A model generated the notes under the pieces. The model did no database searches and had not been told where the DNA came from. It saw nothing but the letters and a program-made list of their open reading frames with translations. Below, one piece after another: positions 1 to 7,108 of a stretch of DNA of 64,000 nucleotides. The stretch's first letter is position 1; the number at the start of each line of letters is the position of its first letter. Position numbers and translations under genes: made by a program. Source of the stretch: an uncultured Myxococcales bacterium. Its GTDB lineage: Bacteria; Myxococcota; Myxococcia; Myxococcales; Myxococcaceae. Location of the stretch: the NCBI GenBank assembly GCA_937980205.1, contig CALJKW010000025.1, forward strand, positions 1 through 64,000, given 5' to 3'.

Positions 1-410
1 TGCAGCCTCAAGCCCTCGGGGACGGCCGCTCCTCGCGCACCCAACCGCATCGTCGGGCAGCTGTCCTCCCGTCGAGAACTGCGCGCCCCTTCGGGCGCCG
101 GCGGCTCTGCGATGCGACCGCCGGGCGGGCAGGCGCCAATGCAGCCTCAAGCCCTCGGGGACGACCGCTCCTTGCGCACCCAACCGCATCGTCGGGCAGC
201 TGTCCTCCCGTCGAGAACTGCGCGCCCCTTCGGGCGCCGGCGGCTCTGCGATGCGACCGCCGGGCGGGCAGGCGCCAATGCAGCCTCAAAAGCCCTCGGG
301 GACGGCCGCTCCTCGCGCGCCCAACCGCATCGTCGGCAGCTGCCCTCCCGACCAGGACCGCGCGCCCTGGGGCGCTGGAGCCTCGGCGATGCGCCCCCGG
401 GGCGCGGCCC
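1..410. repeat. 139-bp tandem repeat, about 2.9 copies, running off the left edge
   Basis: Copies begin at 1, 140 and 279, each with the phrase TGCAGCCTCAA. Copies 1 and 2 differ at only two positions (25/164 and 34/173). Copy 3 carries a one-base insertion near its start and diverges over its second half, up to the mnmE stop codon. Each unit contains a GC hairpin (GCGCCC/GGGCGC with a 4-base loop). I see no convincing gene in the stretch; open frames through it only reflect the repeat. The array lies downstream of mnmE and may continue left of the window. Confidence 0.9.
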
Positions 411-1718
411 CTACTTCCCGATGCAGAACCGCTTGAAGATGGCGTCGAGCAGCTCGGTTCGCGCGTCGGCGCCGACGATCTCATCCAGCGCGGCGAGCGC
501 GAGGCCGGTCTCCCCGGCGACGACCTCGAGGGTGCTCGAATCCACCGCCGCACGGGCCCGGCCGAGCGCCTCGAGCGCGCGCCTCACCGCGTCGCGGTGC
601 CGCTCGCTCGCCAGCGCGACGGCCTGCATCCGGTCGGCGCCCAGGCGCCGCGCGACCTCGGCCCGCAGCGCGTCGACGCCAGCGCCGGACAGCGCGCTCA
701 CCGCGAGCCCCTCGGCGCGGCGGCCCAGGTCGCTCTTGGCGGCGACGAGCAACACCTCGGCCGCCCCCGCTTCGCGCCGCCACGGCTCGACCTCGGCCGC
801 GGCAGCGTCGGGCGGCACGACCAGCAGCGCGAGGTCGGCCCCTCGCAGCGCGGCCTTCGTCCGCTCGATGCCCATCGCCTCGACCCGGCCGGCGCCCTCT
901 CGCAGGCCGGCGGTGTCCACGAACGTCACCGCAAGCCCGTGGAGCTCCACCACGGCCTCGAGCACGTCGCGGGTCGTGCCGGGGTCGGCGTCCACCAGCG
1001 CGCGCGGCGCCCCCACGAGAGCGTTGAACAGCGTCGACTTCCCGGCGTTGACCGGGCCGAACAGCACGACGTGGGCGCCGCGGCGGGCGAGGGCGCCCGC
1101 GGCGCCCTGCGCGGCGAGCCCCTGAAGCTCGCCCAGCACGGCGTCGAGCCGCTCGGCGGCGCCTTCCTCGGCTCCTTCGGCCTCCTCGGGGAAGTCGAGC
1201 GCGGCCTCGAGGTCGGCGTGCAGCGGCACGAGCCGCGCCTTCAAGGCGTCGATGCGGCGGCTGAGCTCTCCGGAGAGCTGGGCGGCGGCCGACCGCACCG
1301 CGGCCTCGGACTGCGCGGCGACGAGGTCGGCGACGGCCTCCGCCCGGGCGAGATCGATGCGCCCGCTCAAGAATGCGCGACGGGTGAACTCACCCGGCTC
1401 GGCGAGCCGCACGCCCGGGTGCTCGAGCAGCCTGCCCAGCAGCAGCGAGAGCAGCCGCGGCGAGCCGTGCGGCATGAGCTCGACCACGTCCTCGCCCGTG
1501 TACGAGTGCGGCGCGGCGAAGAACACCACCACGCCCTCATCGAGCTCACCGATGCGCGCGAAGTACGCGTGGCGCGCGACGGGCGACGCGGGCAGGGCAG
1601 GGACCACGCGCCGCGCCGCCTCCAGGGCGGCGGGGCCGGAGAGGCGGATGATGCCCACGCCTCCTGCAGCCGGCCCCGTGGCGATCGCCGCGATGGTCGA
1701 CTGTTCCACGTGGAACAC
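411..1718 (-). CDS. mnmE: tRNA uridine-5-carboxymethylaminomethyl(34) synthesis GTPase MnmE
   Basis: A 435-aa GTPase which, with MnmG, installs the carboxymethylaminomethyl group on U34 of certain tRNAs in the cytoplasm. The N-terminal tetrahydrofolate-binding domain includes the HSYTGEDVVE stretch (about 71-80). The G domain shows G1 GPVNAGKST (221-229), the G2-type DPGTTRD (245-251) and G3 DTAG (268-271). G4 reads AKSD (327-330), lacking the usual Asn of NKxD. The protein ends in the diagnostic FCIGK, whose Cys is used in catalysis. It is the last gene of the rpmH-rnpA-yidD-yidC-jag series. The GTG start is embedded in a parS palindrome, so the first codons (MFHVEQ) are dictated partly by that site. 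Family assignment is certain. Confidence 0.97.
   Translation of the reverse strand: MFHVEQSTIAAIATGPAAGGVGIIRLSGPAALEAARRVVPALPASPVARHAYFARIGELDEGVVVFFAAPHSYTGEDVVELMPHGSPRLLSLLLGRLLEHPGVRLAEPGEFTRRAFLSGRIDLARAEAVADLVAAQSEAAVRSAAAQLSGELSRRIDALKARLVPLHADLEAALDFPEEAEGAEEGAAERLDAVLGELQGLAAQGAAGALARRGAHVVLFGPVNAGKSTLFNALVGAPRALVDADPGTTRDVLEAVVELHGLAVTFVDTAGLREGAGRVEAMGIERTKAALRGADLALLVVPPDAAAAEVEPWRREAGAAEVLLVAAKSDLGRRAEGLAVSALSGAGVDALRAEVARRLGADRMQAVALASERHRDAVRRALEALGRARAAVDSSTLEVVAGETGLALAALDEIVGADARTELLDAIFKRFCIGK
1702..1717. promoter_or_regulatory. parS centromere site (ParB-binding palindrome)
   Basis: The sequence TGTTCCACGTGGAACA is a perfect 16-bp palindrome of the ParB/Spo0J parS type (compare TGTTTCACGTGAAACA of Bacillus). 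It overlaps codons 1-6 of mnmE and ends one base before the start codon's outer base. Its position about 4 kb from the dnaA-proximal origin fits the known clustering of parS near oriC. I found no second perfect copy in the window. The ParB partner is not encoded here. Assignment rests on the motif and location. Confidence 0.88.
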
Positions 1719-1973
1719 TCAATCGTCGTCGTCGGTGTCGTCACCGACGTCGGCGCCGGCAGCGCCGGCCGACCCGCGCGCCGCCTTCTCGACGGCCTCG
1801 CGGTGCTCGACGATGTACTTCTCGACGTCAGCGTCCTCGACGCCGAGGTCGCGCAGCACGCCGGGGTAGATGGCCTTGCACGCAGGCGAGTCTTCCGCGT
1901 CGCGCAGGCGGAACGACATCTTGAGCACTGCCGCGCCCCACAGCTTGTCTTTGAGGCTCTTCGGTTTGCCCAC
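1719..1973 (-). CDS. small conserved-context protein with acidic tail, between jag and mnmE
   Basis: An 84-aa protein with no family I recognise. It has a basic N-terminus (MGKPKSLKDKLWG), a helical middle containing LRDLGVEDADVEKYIVEHREAV, and an Asp-rich tail (GDDTDDDD) encoded by a GTC-type microsatellite. It starts at GTG three bases after the jag-like stop and ends immediately before mnmE, so it is probably co-transcribed and translationally coupled. No signal peptide or membrane segment is visible. The tight packing between two universally placed genes supports a real gene; the function is unknown. Confidence 0.8.
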   Translation of the reverse strand: MGKPKSLKDKLWGAAVLKMSFRLRDAEDSPACKAIYPGVLRDLGVEDADVEKYIVEHREAVEKAARGSAGAAGADVGDDTDDDD

Positions 1974-1976
1974 GGC

Positions 1977-2693
1977 TCACCCCTCGTCGTCGTCGCCGTC
2001 GTCGTCCGGAAACTGCATCTTGCGCGGCATCGGCGTCGCTTTGTCCGGCGTGAACGCGACGCGCTTGAAGTGGCCCTCGCCCTCGACGCGGACCTTCACT
2101 CCGCCCGCCTGGCCGGCCTTCACCAGCTGCGCGCGCTCGGAGCCGCCCAACATCATCACCGCATACTGCCTGCCGTGCTTCACCGACTTGCCCGAGAGCA
2201 GCGCGCCGAGCGCGCTCCACTCGGGCGCCACGGCGACGTCTGCGGCCTCTTCGTCACGCGGCGCGGGCGCGGGCTTCGCCGCGGTGACCGGCTTGGGAGC
2301 CTTACCGCCCTGCGCGCCCTGGCCCTTCGGCGCAGACGCCTTCGGCGCGGGAGCCGGCGGCGCCGACGGCTGCGGCGCCTTGGGCTCGGGGAAGCCGCCG
2401 ACCGCGAGCGTCACCCAGCGCTTCTCGACGCCGGGGCGGTTCACCACCTTGTTGACGAGGAACTGCAGCGAGTCGACGAGGTAGCTCTTCTTGCCCGCGG
2501 TGACGCCCGGCACCTCGCCGTCGAAGTGCACGGCGACGGCGATGCCGCCGTCGGCTCCGTCGCGCAGCTCGACGCGCGCCGGCCACTCGGCGAGGCGGAG
2601 GATGTCGGCGAGCAGCTGCTCGACCTGGGCGCGCTTGTCGGCCGCGCCCGCGAGGGGCGGCACGACGGCAGCGGCGACTGCGGGTTCACTCAC
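1977..2693 (-). CDS. Jag/KhpB-like RNA-binding protein without a visible R3H motif
   Basis: A 238-aa protein in the position of jag (khpB) directly after yidC. Residues about 20-100 form a KH-like domain with SYLVDSLQFLVNKVVNR, matching the LQYLVNRIVNR-type helix of Jag. A Pro/Ala/Lys-rich linker follows (about 103-145). The C-terminal 80 residues show no RxxxH core of an R3H domain. The protein ends in an acidic DDDGDDDEG tail. Jag proteins bind RNA and influence envelope and division genes in other bacteria; that role is inference here. The GTG start overlaps the yidC stop (GTGA), implying translational coupling. Confidence 0.85.
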   Translation of the reverse strand: MSEPAVAAAVVPPLAGAADKRAQVEQLLADILRLAEWPARVELRDGADGGIAVAVHFDGEVPGVTAGKKSYLVDSLQFLVNKVVNRPGVEKRWVTLAVGGFPEPKAPQPSAPPAPAPKASAPKGQGAQGGKAPKPVTAAKPAPAPRDEEAADVAVAPEWSALGALLSGKSVKHGRQYAVMMLGGSERAQLVKAGQAGGVKVRVEGEGHFKRVAFTPDKATPMPRKMQFPDDDGDDDEG

Positions 2694-4465
2694 GAGGCCG
2701 ACTCCTTGAGCTGCTTGCCCTTACCGCCTCCGCCGCCGCCCGGCGGAGTGCGAGGAGCAGCGATTCCCTTCTTTTCCAGATATTTCCTCAAAAGGAACTG
2801 CTGGAGAATCGACAGAAGGTTGTTCGTGAAGATGTAGAGGGAGAGGCCGGCCGGGTAGTTCATCATCAGCGCGGTGAAGAACACCGGCATGATCCACGTG
2901 AAGATGAACGCCTGCTGCTTGTCCATCATCTGCGGCTGCAGGCGCTGCGTGATGATCATCGTGATGCCGAGCGCGAGCGGCAGCAGGTAGGTCGGGTCTT
3001 TGAAGGTGAGGTCCGTCCACACCGGGCCGATGAACGGCTCGCCGTAGAGGTCGTACGACGTCCGCAAGGTGGTGAAGAGCGCGGCCCAGATGGGCAGCTG
3101 CAGGAGCAGCGGCAGGCACCCGCCCAGCGGGTTCACCTTCGCCTCCTGGTACAGCTTCATCACCTCGACGTTCTGGCGCTCGCGGTCGTCGGGGAACTTC
3201 TTCTTGATCTCCTCCATCTTCGGCTGAAGGCGCTTCATCGCCTCCGCCGAGACCATCGCCTTGTGCGTCAGCGGCAGCAGCAGCACCTTCACCGAGACGG
3301 TGAGCAGGATGATGGCCCAGCCCCAGTTGCCGACGAGGCGGTGGAAGAACTGCAGCACCGCGAGCAGCACCTTGCAGATGACCGCCCACCAGCCGAAGTC
3401 GACGGTGCGCTCGAGGGAGTGACCCTGCGCCTTGAGCAGCTCGAAGTCCTTCGGGCCCATGAACGCGCCGAACTCGAACGTCTTCGACTCGCCGGCGGAG
3501 AGCTGCAGCGGCGTCGAGATCGACGCGACGCGCACCGTGGGCAGCGCGACGACCGAGCAGGTGCCCTCGAGGCCGCCGCCGGTCGGGAACACGCCGGCGA
3601 GGAAGTACTGCTGGTCGATGGCGGCGAGCTTCACCGCGCCCTTCGCGTCCTCGATCGGGTCGTCCGACGGCGGGTGCGTGCCGAGCTCGTCGCCGACCAG
3701 GCAGTGCACCTTCGCCTCGTTGCCGATGCCGCCGAACAGCGACGACTTCTCCTCGGAGCGCGGGTCGATCTTCCGCGGCACCACCAGCGTCAGCGCGCCC
3801 GACTGCGGCGCCGCGGCCAGGTTCTTCACCGTCACCGCGAGCGCGAGGTTGAAGCCTTCCTTCTCCCAGCTGTACGTCTTGTCCACCTGCCACGACGCGT
3901 TCGAGGCGCGGAAGGTGAGCGATTGCTCACCTTCTTCGACGACCTCGTAGCGGACGGTGCCAGGCAGCGGCGCGGCGCCGCCGTTGACGGCGACGGCGAG
4001 CGGGTTGGGCTGGCCCTCGGCGGGCACCGCCATGTCCATCTGCGGCGTCGGGGGGAACGTCTTGCCGAACAGCTTCTGGTAGCCCTCGGCGATGCCGACC
4101 TTCTGCTGCTCGCGCTCGCGCGGCCCGGTGAGCAGCGCGCTGACGACCGAGCCGCCCTCGCTCGAGAACTTCAGGTTCATCATCGCGCGCGTGCGCTCGA
4201 GCTCGCGGAAGGGCAGGTCCTTCTTCGCCGGCTCGGGCGTGCCGGCGGCGGCGATGACGGCGACTCCGCCGTCGGCGTCGACCACCGGCGGGGCCGCGGC
4301 GACGGCTCCACCATCACCGGCGCTCACCGTCGCGACCGCGGCTCCACCGTCGGCGCCGTCGACCGACGTCGTCGGCTGGTCGGGCTTGCCGAAGAACATC
4401 TGCAGCCCGAGCATGAACGCGATCGACAGCGCGCTGATCAGGAGCAGCCGTTGGCGTTGATCCAT
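2690..4465 (-). CDS. yidC: membrane protein insertase YidC
   Basis: Inner-membrane insertase and foldase (591 aa from this start) that inserts Sec-dependent and Sec-independent membrane proteins. It has the Gram-negative architecture: an N-terminal membrane segment (about 6-24), a large periplasmic beta domain (to about 350), then the conserved five-helix core with WGWAIILLTVSVKVLLLPL, NPLGGCLPLLLQLPIW and YPAGLSLYIFTNNLLS. A Lys occupies the groove position that is Arg in E. coli. The C-terminus is Gly/Lys-rich. I chose the ATG at 4465, preceded by a GGAG sequence, over an in-frame GTG three codons upstream (4474). Its neighbours yidD, rnpA and rpmH confirm identity. Confidence 0.97.
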   Translation of the reverse strand: MDQRQRLLLISALSIAFMLGLQMFFGKPDQPTTSVDGADGGAAVATVSAGDGGAVAAAPPVVDADGGVAVIAAAGTPEPAKKDLPFRELERTRAMMNLKFSSEGGSVVSALLTGPREREQQKVGIAEGYQKLFGKTFPPTPQMDMAVPAEGQPNPLAVAVNGGAAPLPGTVRYEVVEEGEQSLTFRASNASWQVDKTYSWEKEGFNLALAVTVKNLAAAPQSGALTLVVPRKIDPRSEEKSSLFGGIGNEAKVHCLVGDELGTHPPSDDPIEDAKGAVKLAAIDQQYFLAGVFPTGGGLEGTCSVVALPTVRVASISTPLQLSAGESKTFEFGAFMGPKDFELLKAQGHSLERTVDFGWWAVICKVLLAVLQFFHRLVGNWGWAIILLTVSVKVLLLPLTHKAMVSAEAMKRLQPKMEEIKKKFPDDRERQNVEVMKLYQEAKVNPLGGCLPLLLQLPIWAALFTTLRTSYDLYGEPFIGPVWTDLTFKDPTYLLPLALGITMIITQRLQPQMMDKQQAFIFTWIMPVFFTALMMNYPAGLSLYIFTNNLLSILQQFLLRKYLEKKGIAAPRTPPGGGGGGKGKQLKESAS

Positions 4466-4480
4466 CTTCTCCACGGCGGT

Positions 4481-4777
4481 TCAGCTCGCTTTCTGTGCGC
4501 TCGGCTCGGCTGCGAGCACGTCCGGGCGCGGATTCTCGACCAGGGCCGGCGGAACGGGGTCGAGCCCGCCGGGATGAAAGGGGTGACAGCGCGACAGCCG
4601 GCGGACGGCGAGCCACGAGCCCTTCAAGGGGCCGTGAACCTGCAGCGCGCCCATCGCGTAGACGCTGCACGACGGGTGAAATCGGCACAGCCTCGGCAGC
4701 AGGGGAGACAACAGCGCGCGGTACAGCCGAATCGGCACGAGCAGCGCGAAGACGACCGCCCGTGAGATGAAGCTCAC
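4481..4777 (-). CDS. yidD: membrane protein insertion efficiency factor YidD
   Basis: A 98-aa membrane-associated protein that assists YidC-dependent insertion. The family core RFHPSCSVYA is present (about 32-41), as is the RLSRCHPFHPGGLDPVP block (about 60-76), with an amphipathic N-terminal helix for membrane association. The Cys/His-rich core is intact. The GTG start overlaps the rnpA stop by four bases (GTGA), so it is translated from the rnpA message. Length and position between rnpA and yidC are typical. Confidence 0.96.
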   Translation of the reverse strand: MSFISRAVVFALLVPIRLYRALLSPLLPRLCRFHPSCSVYAMGALQVHGPLKGSWLAVRRLSRCHPFHPGGLDPVPPALVENPRPDVLAAEPSAQKAS

Positions 4778-5145
4778 GCGACGCCTCGCGAGGAACCCAC
4801 CTTGCGCGAGAGCAGCTGCGCGACGCGCGCGAACGCGGCGGCCAGCTCATGAGCCGTCGCTGACGCTGCCGAGCTGCGCGCGATGATGACCACGTCGTGT
4901 CCCTTCGGAAGCTCTTCTATGTGGGTGCGGAACCACTCGCGCAACTGCCTGCGGATGCGGTTGCGCGTCACTGCATTTCCCACCTTGGATGAAACCGTCA
5001 ACCCCAAACGTGCCTGGGGTGTTCCATTCGGAAGTGCGAGCCCGAGCAGGCACGCCGCCGAGACCTGCACGCTGTCTTTGCCGTCCTGGACCTTGAGGAA
5101 CTCCCGACGCGTGCGCAGGCGCGCGCTCTTCGGGAAGCGCGGCAT
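4774..5145 (-). CDS. rnpA: ribonuclease P protein component
   Basis: Protein subunit of RNase P (123 aa), which with the catalytic RNA removes 5' leaders from pre-tRNAs. The basic N-terminus (FPKSARLRTRREFLKV) and the RNR signature GNAVTRNRIRRQLRE (about 56-70) are present, followed by the typical DVVIIAR strand. It lies 8 bp downstream of rpmH, forming the rpmH-rnpA pair found beside most bacterial origins. Length is normal for the family. Confidence 0.97.
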   Translation of the reverse strand: MPRFPKSARLRTRREFLKVQDGKDSVQVSAACLLGLALPNGTPQARLGLTVSSKVGNAVTRNRIRRQLREWFRTHIEELPKGHDVVIIARSSAASATAHELAAAFARVAQLLSRKVGSSRGVA

Positions 5146-5153
5146 GAGGAGCG

Positions 5154-5312
5154 CTACTTCTGGTACGCGCGGACGACGAGGCGCTTGCGGCCCTTGTCGC
5201 GGCGCCGCTTCAGCACGGCCCGACCGGCCTTCGTCGCGTTGCGCTTGCGGAAGCCGTGCGCCCGGTTGCGCTTTACCTTCGACGGTTGATACGTGGGGAC
5301 ACGCTTAGCCAC
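5154..5312 (-). CDS. rpmH: 50S ribosomal protein L34
   Basis: A 52-aa, very basic ribosomal protein of the large subunit. The translation reads MAKRVPTYQPSKVKRNRAHG followed by the conserved FRKRNATKAGRAVLKRRR block and ends in VVRAYQK, a near-textbook L34. The start is GTG at 5312, preceded at a 6-base spacing by a strong AAGGAG Shine-Dalgarno sequence (about 5319-5324 on the plus strand). It is the first gene of the minus-strand cluster running into rnpA, and its upstream region is shared with the origin. Confidence 0.97.
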   Translation of the reverse strand: MAKRVPTYQPSKVKRNRAHGFRKRNATKAGRAVLKRRRDKGRKRLVVRAYQK

Positions 5313-5356
5313 GACCTGCTCCTTCTTGAAGATGAGAGGGAAACGAGCCGGCGCGT

Positions 5357-5365
5357 TTATCCACC
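5357..5365 (+). promoter_or_regulatory. DnaA-box-like site, TTATCCACC
   Basis: One mismatch (last base) from the TTATCCACA consensus, in opposite orientation to the main array at 5500-5542. It lies 45 bp upstream of the rpmH start codon and could bear on rpmH operon control as well as initiation. Confidence 0.6.
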
Positions 5366-5499
5366 ACCTACATCGAAGTCAAACTGAGTTCGGGGCCCCG
5401 CCGCCCGCTGGAAGGCCCGAGCTCGGCGCGGACCCCGAAGCGCCACCGGGGCGCCTGGCGGGCGAAGCCCGGCAGGGTCCGGATCAGGACTCTGTGTCC

Positions 5500-5542
5500 T
5501 GTGGAAAGACGCTGTGGAAAACGCTGTGGAAACTGTGGAGAA
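5500..5542 (-). promoter_or_regulatory. tandem array of four DnaA-box-like sites
   Basis: Four 9-mers in the same orientation: TGTGGAAAG (5500), TGTGGAAAA (5513), TGTGGAAAC (5525) and TGTGGAGAA (5534). Read on the minus strand these are NTTTCCACA or TTCTCCACA, close to the TTWTNCACA DnaA-box consensus. Start-to-start spacings are 13, 12 and 9 bp. The last two boxes are directly abutting. This is the densest box cluster in the window. Confidence 0.8.
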
Positions 5543-5582
5543 CGCGGCTCCCGTCGCCTGTGCGAAGTGTGAGAACACAGGC

Positions 5583-5591
5583 TGTGGAAAC
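5583..5591 (-). promoter_or_regulatory. additional DnaA-box-like site, TGTGGAAAC
   Basis: A fifth box in the same orientation as the 5500-5542 array, identical to the copy at 5525-5533 and about 190 bp upstream of the dnaA start, where it could also serve dnaA autoregulation. Confidence 0.6.
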
Positions 5592-5779
5592 CCGTCAGCG
5601 CATCTTGCGTCTACACGCACTGGCAGCAAACTGAAGCCACAGCCCTGGTGCGAAACGAGGCCGATCTTCCGCCTCCGGAGAACTCACAGGCCGAAGCGGT
5701 GCGCATCACCGTTTCGTTACGCGCGTTTGACAATCAAGCTTGAGAGGCGCGGCGACGCGACGGTATTTCTGGCCGTCCC

Positions 5780-7108
5780 GTGCTCCAAAAGAGTGCCGAC
5801 AACGTGTGGGCCGACGCGCTTTCGTCACTTCGCTCGAAGGGAGCTGCGTACGCAGTCTCCCAGCTCGAGCGACTGACTCCCCTGGACTTCGCGCAAGGTC
5901 GCTTCCGACTGGGCGTGCAGGACCGGTTCTTTCGGGACTGGGTTGACGAGCACTACCGAGGCCTGCTGGAAGACGCGCTGGCTTCGACGACGGGAGCTCC
6001 GTCGCAGGTCGAGTTCGAGATCGTGGACACGCCGCCTCCCGCGAAAGAGTCGCCGCCGCAGCCGAAGGTGAGCGAGGTCCGCGTGCAGGCGAAGCTCAAC
6101 GACAAGTTCACGTTCGCGACCTACGTGGTCGCCGACTCGAACCAGCTGCCCGCCGCGGCCGCCCACGCCGTCGCCGAGAACCCGGGCCGCGCGTACAACC
6201 CGCTGTTCATCTACGGCGGCACGGGCCTGGGCAAGACGCACCTGCTGCACGCCGTCGGCAACCGCGTGCTGCAGCGCAACCCGGCCGCGCGCGTCGTCTA
6301 CCTGTCGAGCGAAGAGTTCACGAACCAGTTCATCGAGAGCGTGCGCGACGGCCGCATGACCGAGTTCCGCCGGCGCTTCCGCGACGAGTGCGACGTGCTG
6401 CTCATCGACGACATCCAGTTCCTCGGCAAGAAGCAGGAGACGCAGAACGAGTTCTTCTACACGTTCAACGCGCTCCACCAGACCTCGAAGGCGGTCGTCC
6501 TCACCTCCGACACGGTGCCCGCCGAGATCCCCGGCCTCGAAGACCGGCTGCGCAGCCGCTTCGCGATGGGCCTCATCACCGACGTGCAGGAGCCCGACTT
6601 CGAGATGCGCGTCGCCATCTTGAAGAAGAAGGCCGACGCCGACCAGGTCGACCTGCCCGACAGCGTCGCCCACTTCATCGCGCGCCACGTGCAGAAGAAC
6701 GTCCGCGAGCTCGAGGGCGCGCTCATCAAGCTGTCCGCGGTGCACAGCCTCTCGAAGCAGCCCATCACCGAAGAGCTGGCCGCGCAGGTGCTCAAAGACA
6801 TCCTGCCCGCGCGCCGCGCCGTCGACGTCGAGGCGATTCAGCGCGAGGTCGCGCGCTACTACAAGGTCGCGGTCGAAGAGCTCAAGGGCGAGCGGCGCAC
6901 CAAACACGTGAGCCAGGCGCGGCAGGTCGCGATGTACCTGTGCCGCACGCTCACCGACGCATCGTTCCCCGTCATCGGCGAGAAGTTCGGCGGCAAGCAC
7001 CACACCACCGTGCTCACCAGCGTGCGCAACATCGAGCAGCAGAAAGCCGCCGACGCGCAGCTGAAGAAAGAGCTCGAAGAGCTCAACGAGAAGCTCGGCG
7101 CGGCTTGA
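5780..7108 (+). CDS. dnaA: chromosomal replication initiator protein DnaA
   Basis: AAA+ initiator (442 aa) that binds DnaA boxes and opens oriC. Domain I spans about 1-70, a short Pro-rich linker about 84-100. The AAA+ module has Walker A GGTGLGKT (146-153) and Walker B LLIDD (207-211), with the R-finger region DRLRSRFAMG. Domain IV ends with the signature FGGKHHTTVL preceded by KHVSQARQVAMYLCRTL, the helix-turn-helix that reads the DnaA box. The GTG start at 5780 has no obvious Shine-Dalgarno. It is divergent from rpmH across the putative oriC. Confidence 0.97.
   Translation: MLQKSADNVWADALSSLRSKGAAYAVSQLERLTPLDFAQGRFRLGVQDRFFRDWVDEHYRGLLEDALASTTGAPSQVEFEIVDTPPPAKESPPQPKVSEVRVQAKLNDKFTFATYVVADSNQLPAAAAHAVAENPGRAYNPLFIYGGTGLGKTHLLHAVGNRVLQRNPAARVVYLSSEEFTNQFIESVRDGRMTEFRRRFRDECDVLLIDDIQFLGKKQETQNEFFYTFNALHQTSKAVVLTSDTVPAEIPGLEDRLRSRFAMGLITDVQEPDFEMRVAILKKKADADQVDLPDSVAHFIARHVQKNVRELEGALIKLSAVHSLSKQPITEELAAQVLKDILPARRAVDVEAIQREVARYYKVAVEELKGERRTKHVSQARQVAMYLCRTLTDASFPVIGEKFGGKHHTTVLTSVRNIEQQKAADAQLKKELEELNEKLGAA

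Larger units (their letters stand above)
5313..5779. other. putative chromosomal replication origin (oriC) between rpmH and dnaA
   Basis: This 467-bp gene-free stretch lies between divergently transcribed rpmH and dnaA and contains at least six DnaA-box-like 9-mers, five of them in one orientation. A dnaA-rpmH intergenic location with clustered boxes is the standard layout of bacterial oriC, and the nearby parS agrees. I do not see a clear AT-rich unwinding element, as the stretch is only modestly less GC-rich than its surroundings. A TTGACA hexamer at 5727-5732 has no matching -10 element. Confidence 0.85.

Noticed and set aside
8..553. Open frame across the 139-bp repeats on the minus strand
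   Set aside because: Only repeats the array in protein form and overlaps the end of mnmE in another frame.
5727..5732. TTGACA as the -35 element of a dnaA promoter
   Set aside because: No plausible -10 hexamer at the right spacing.
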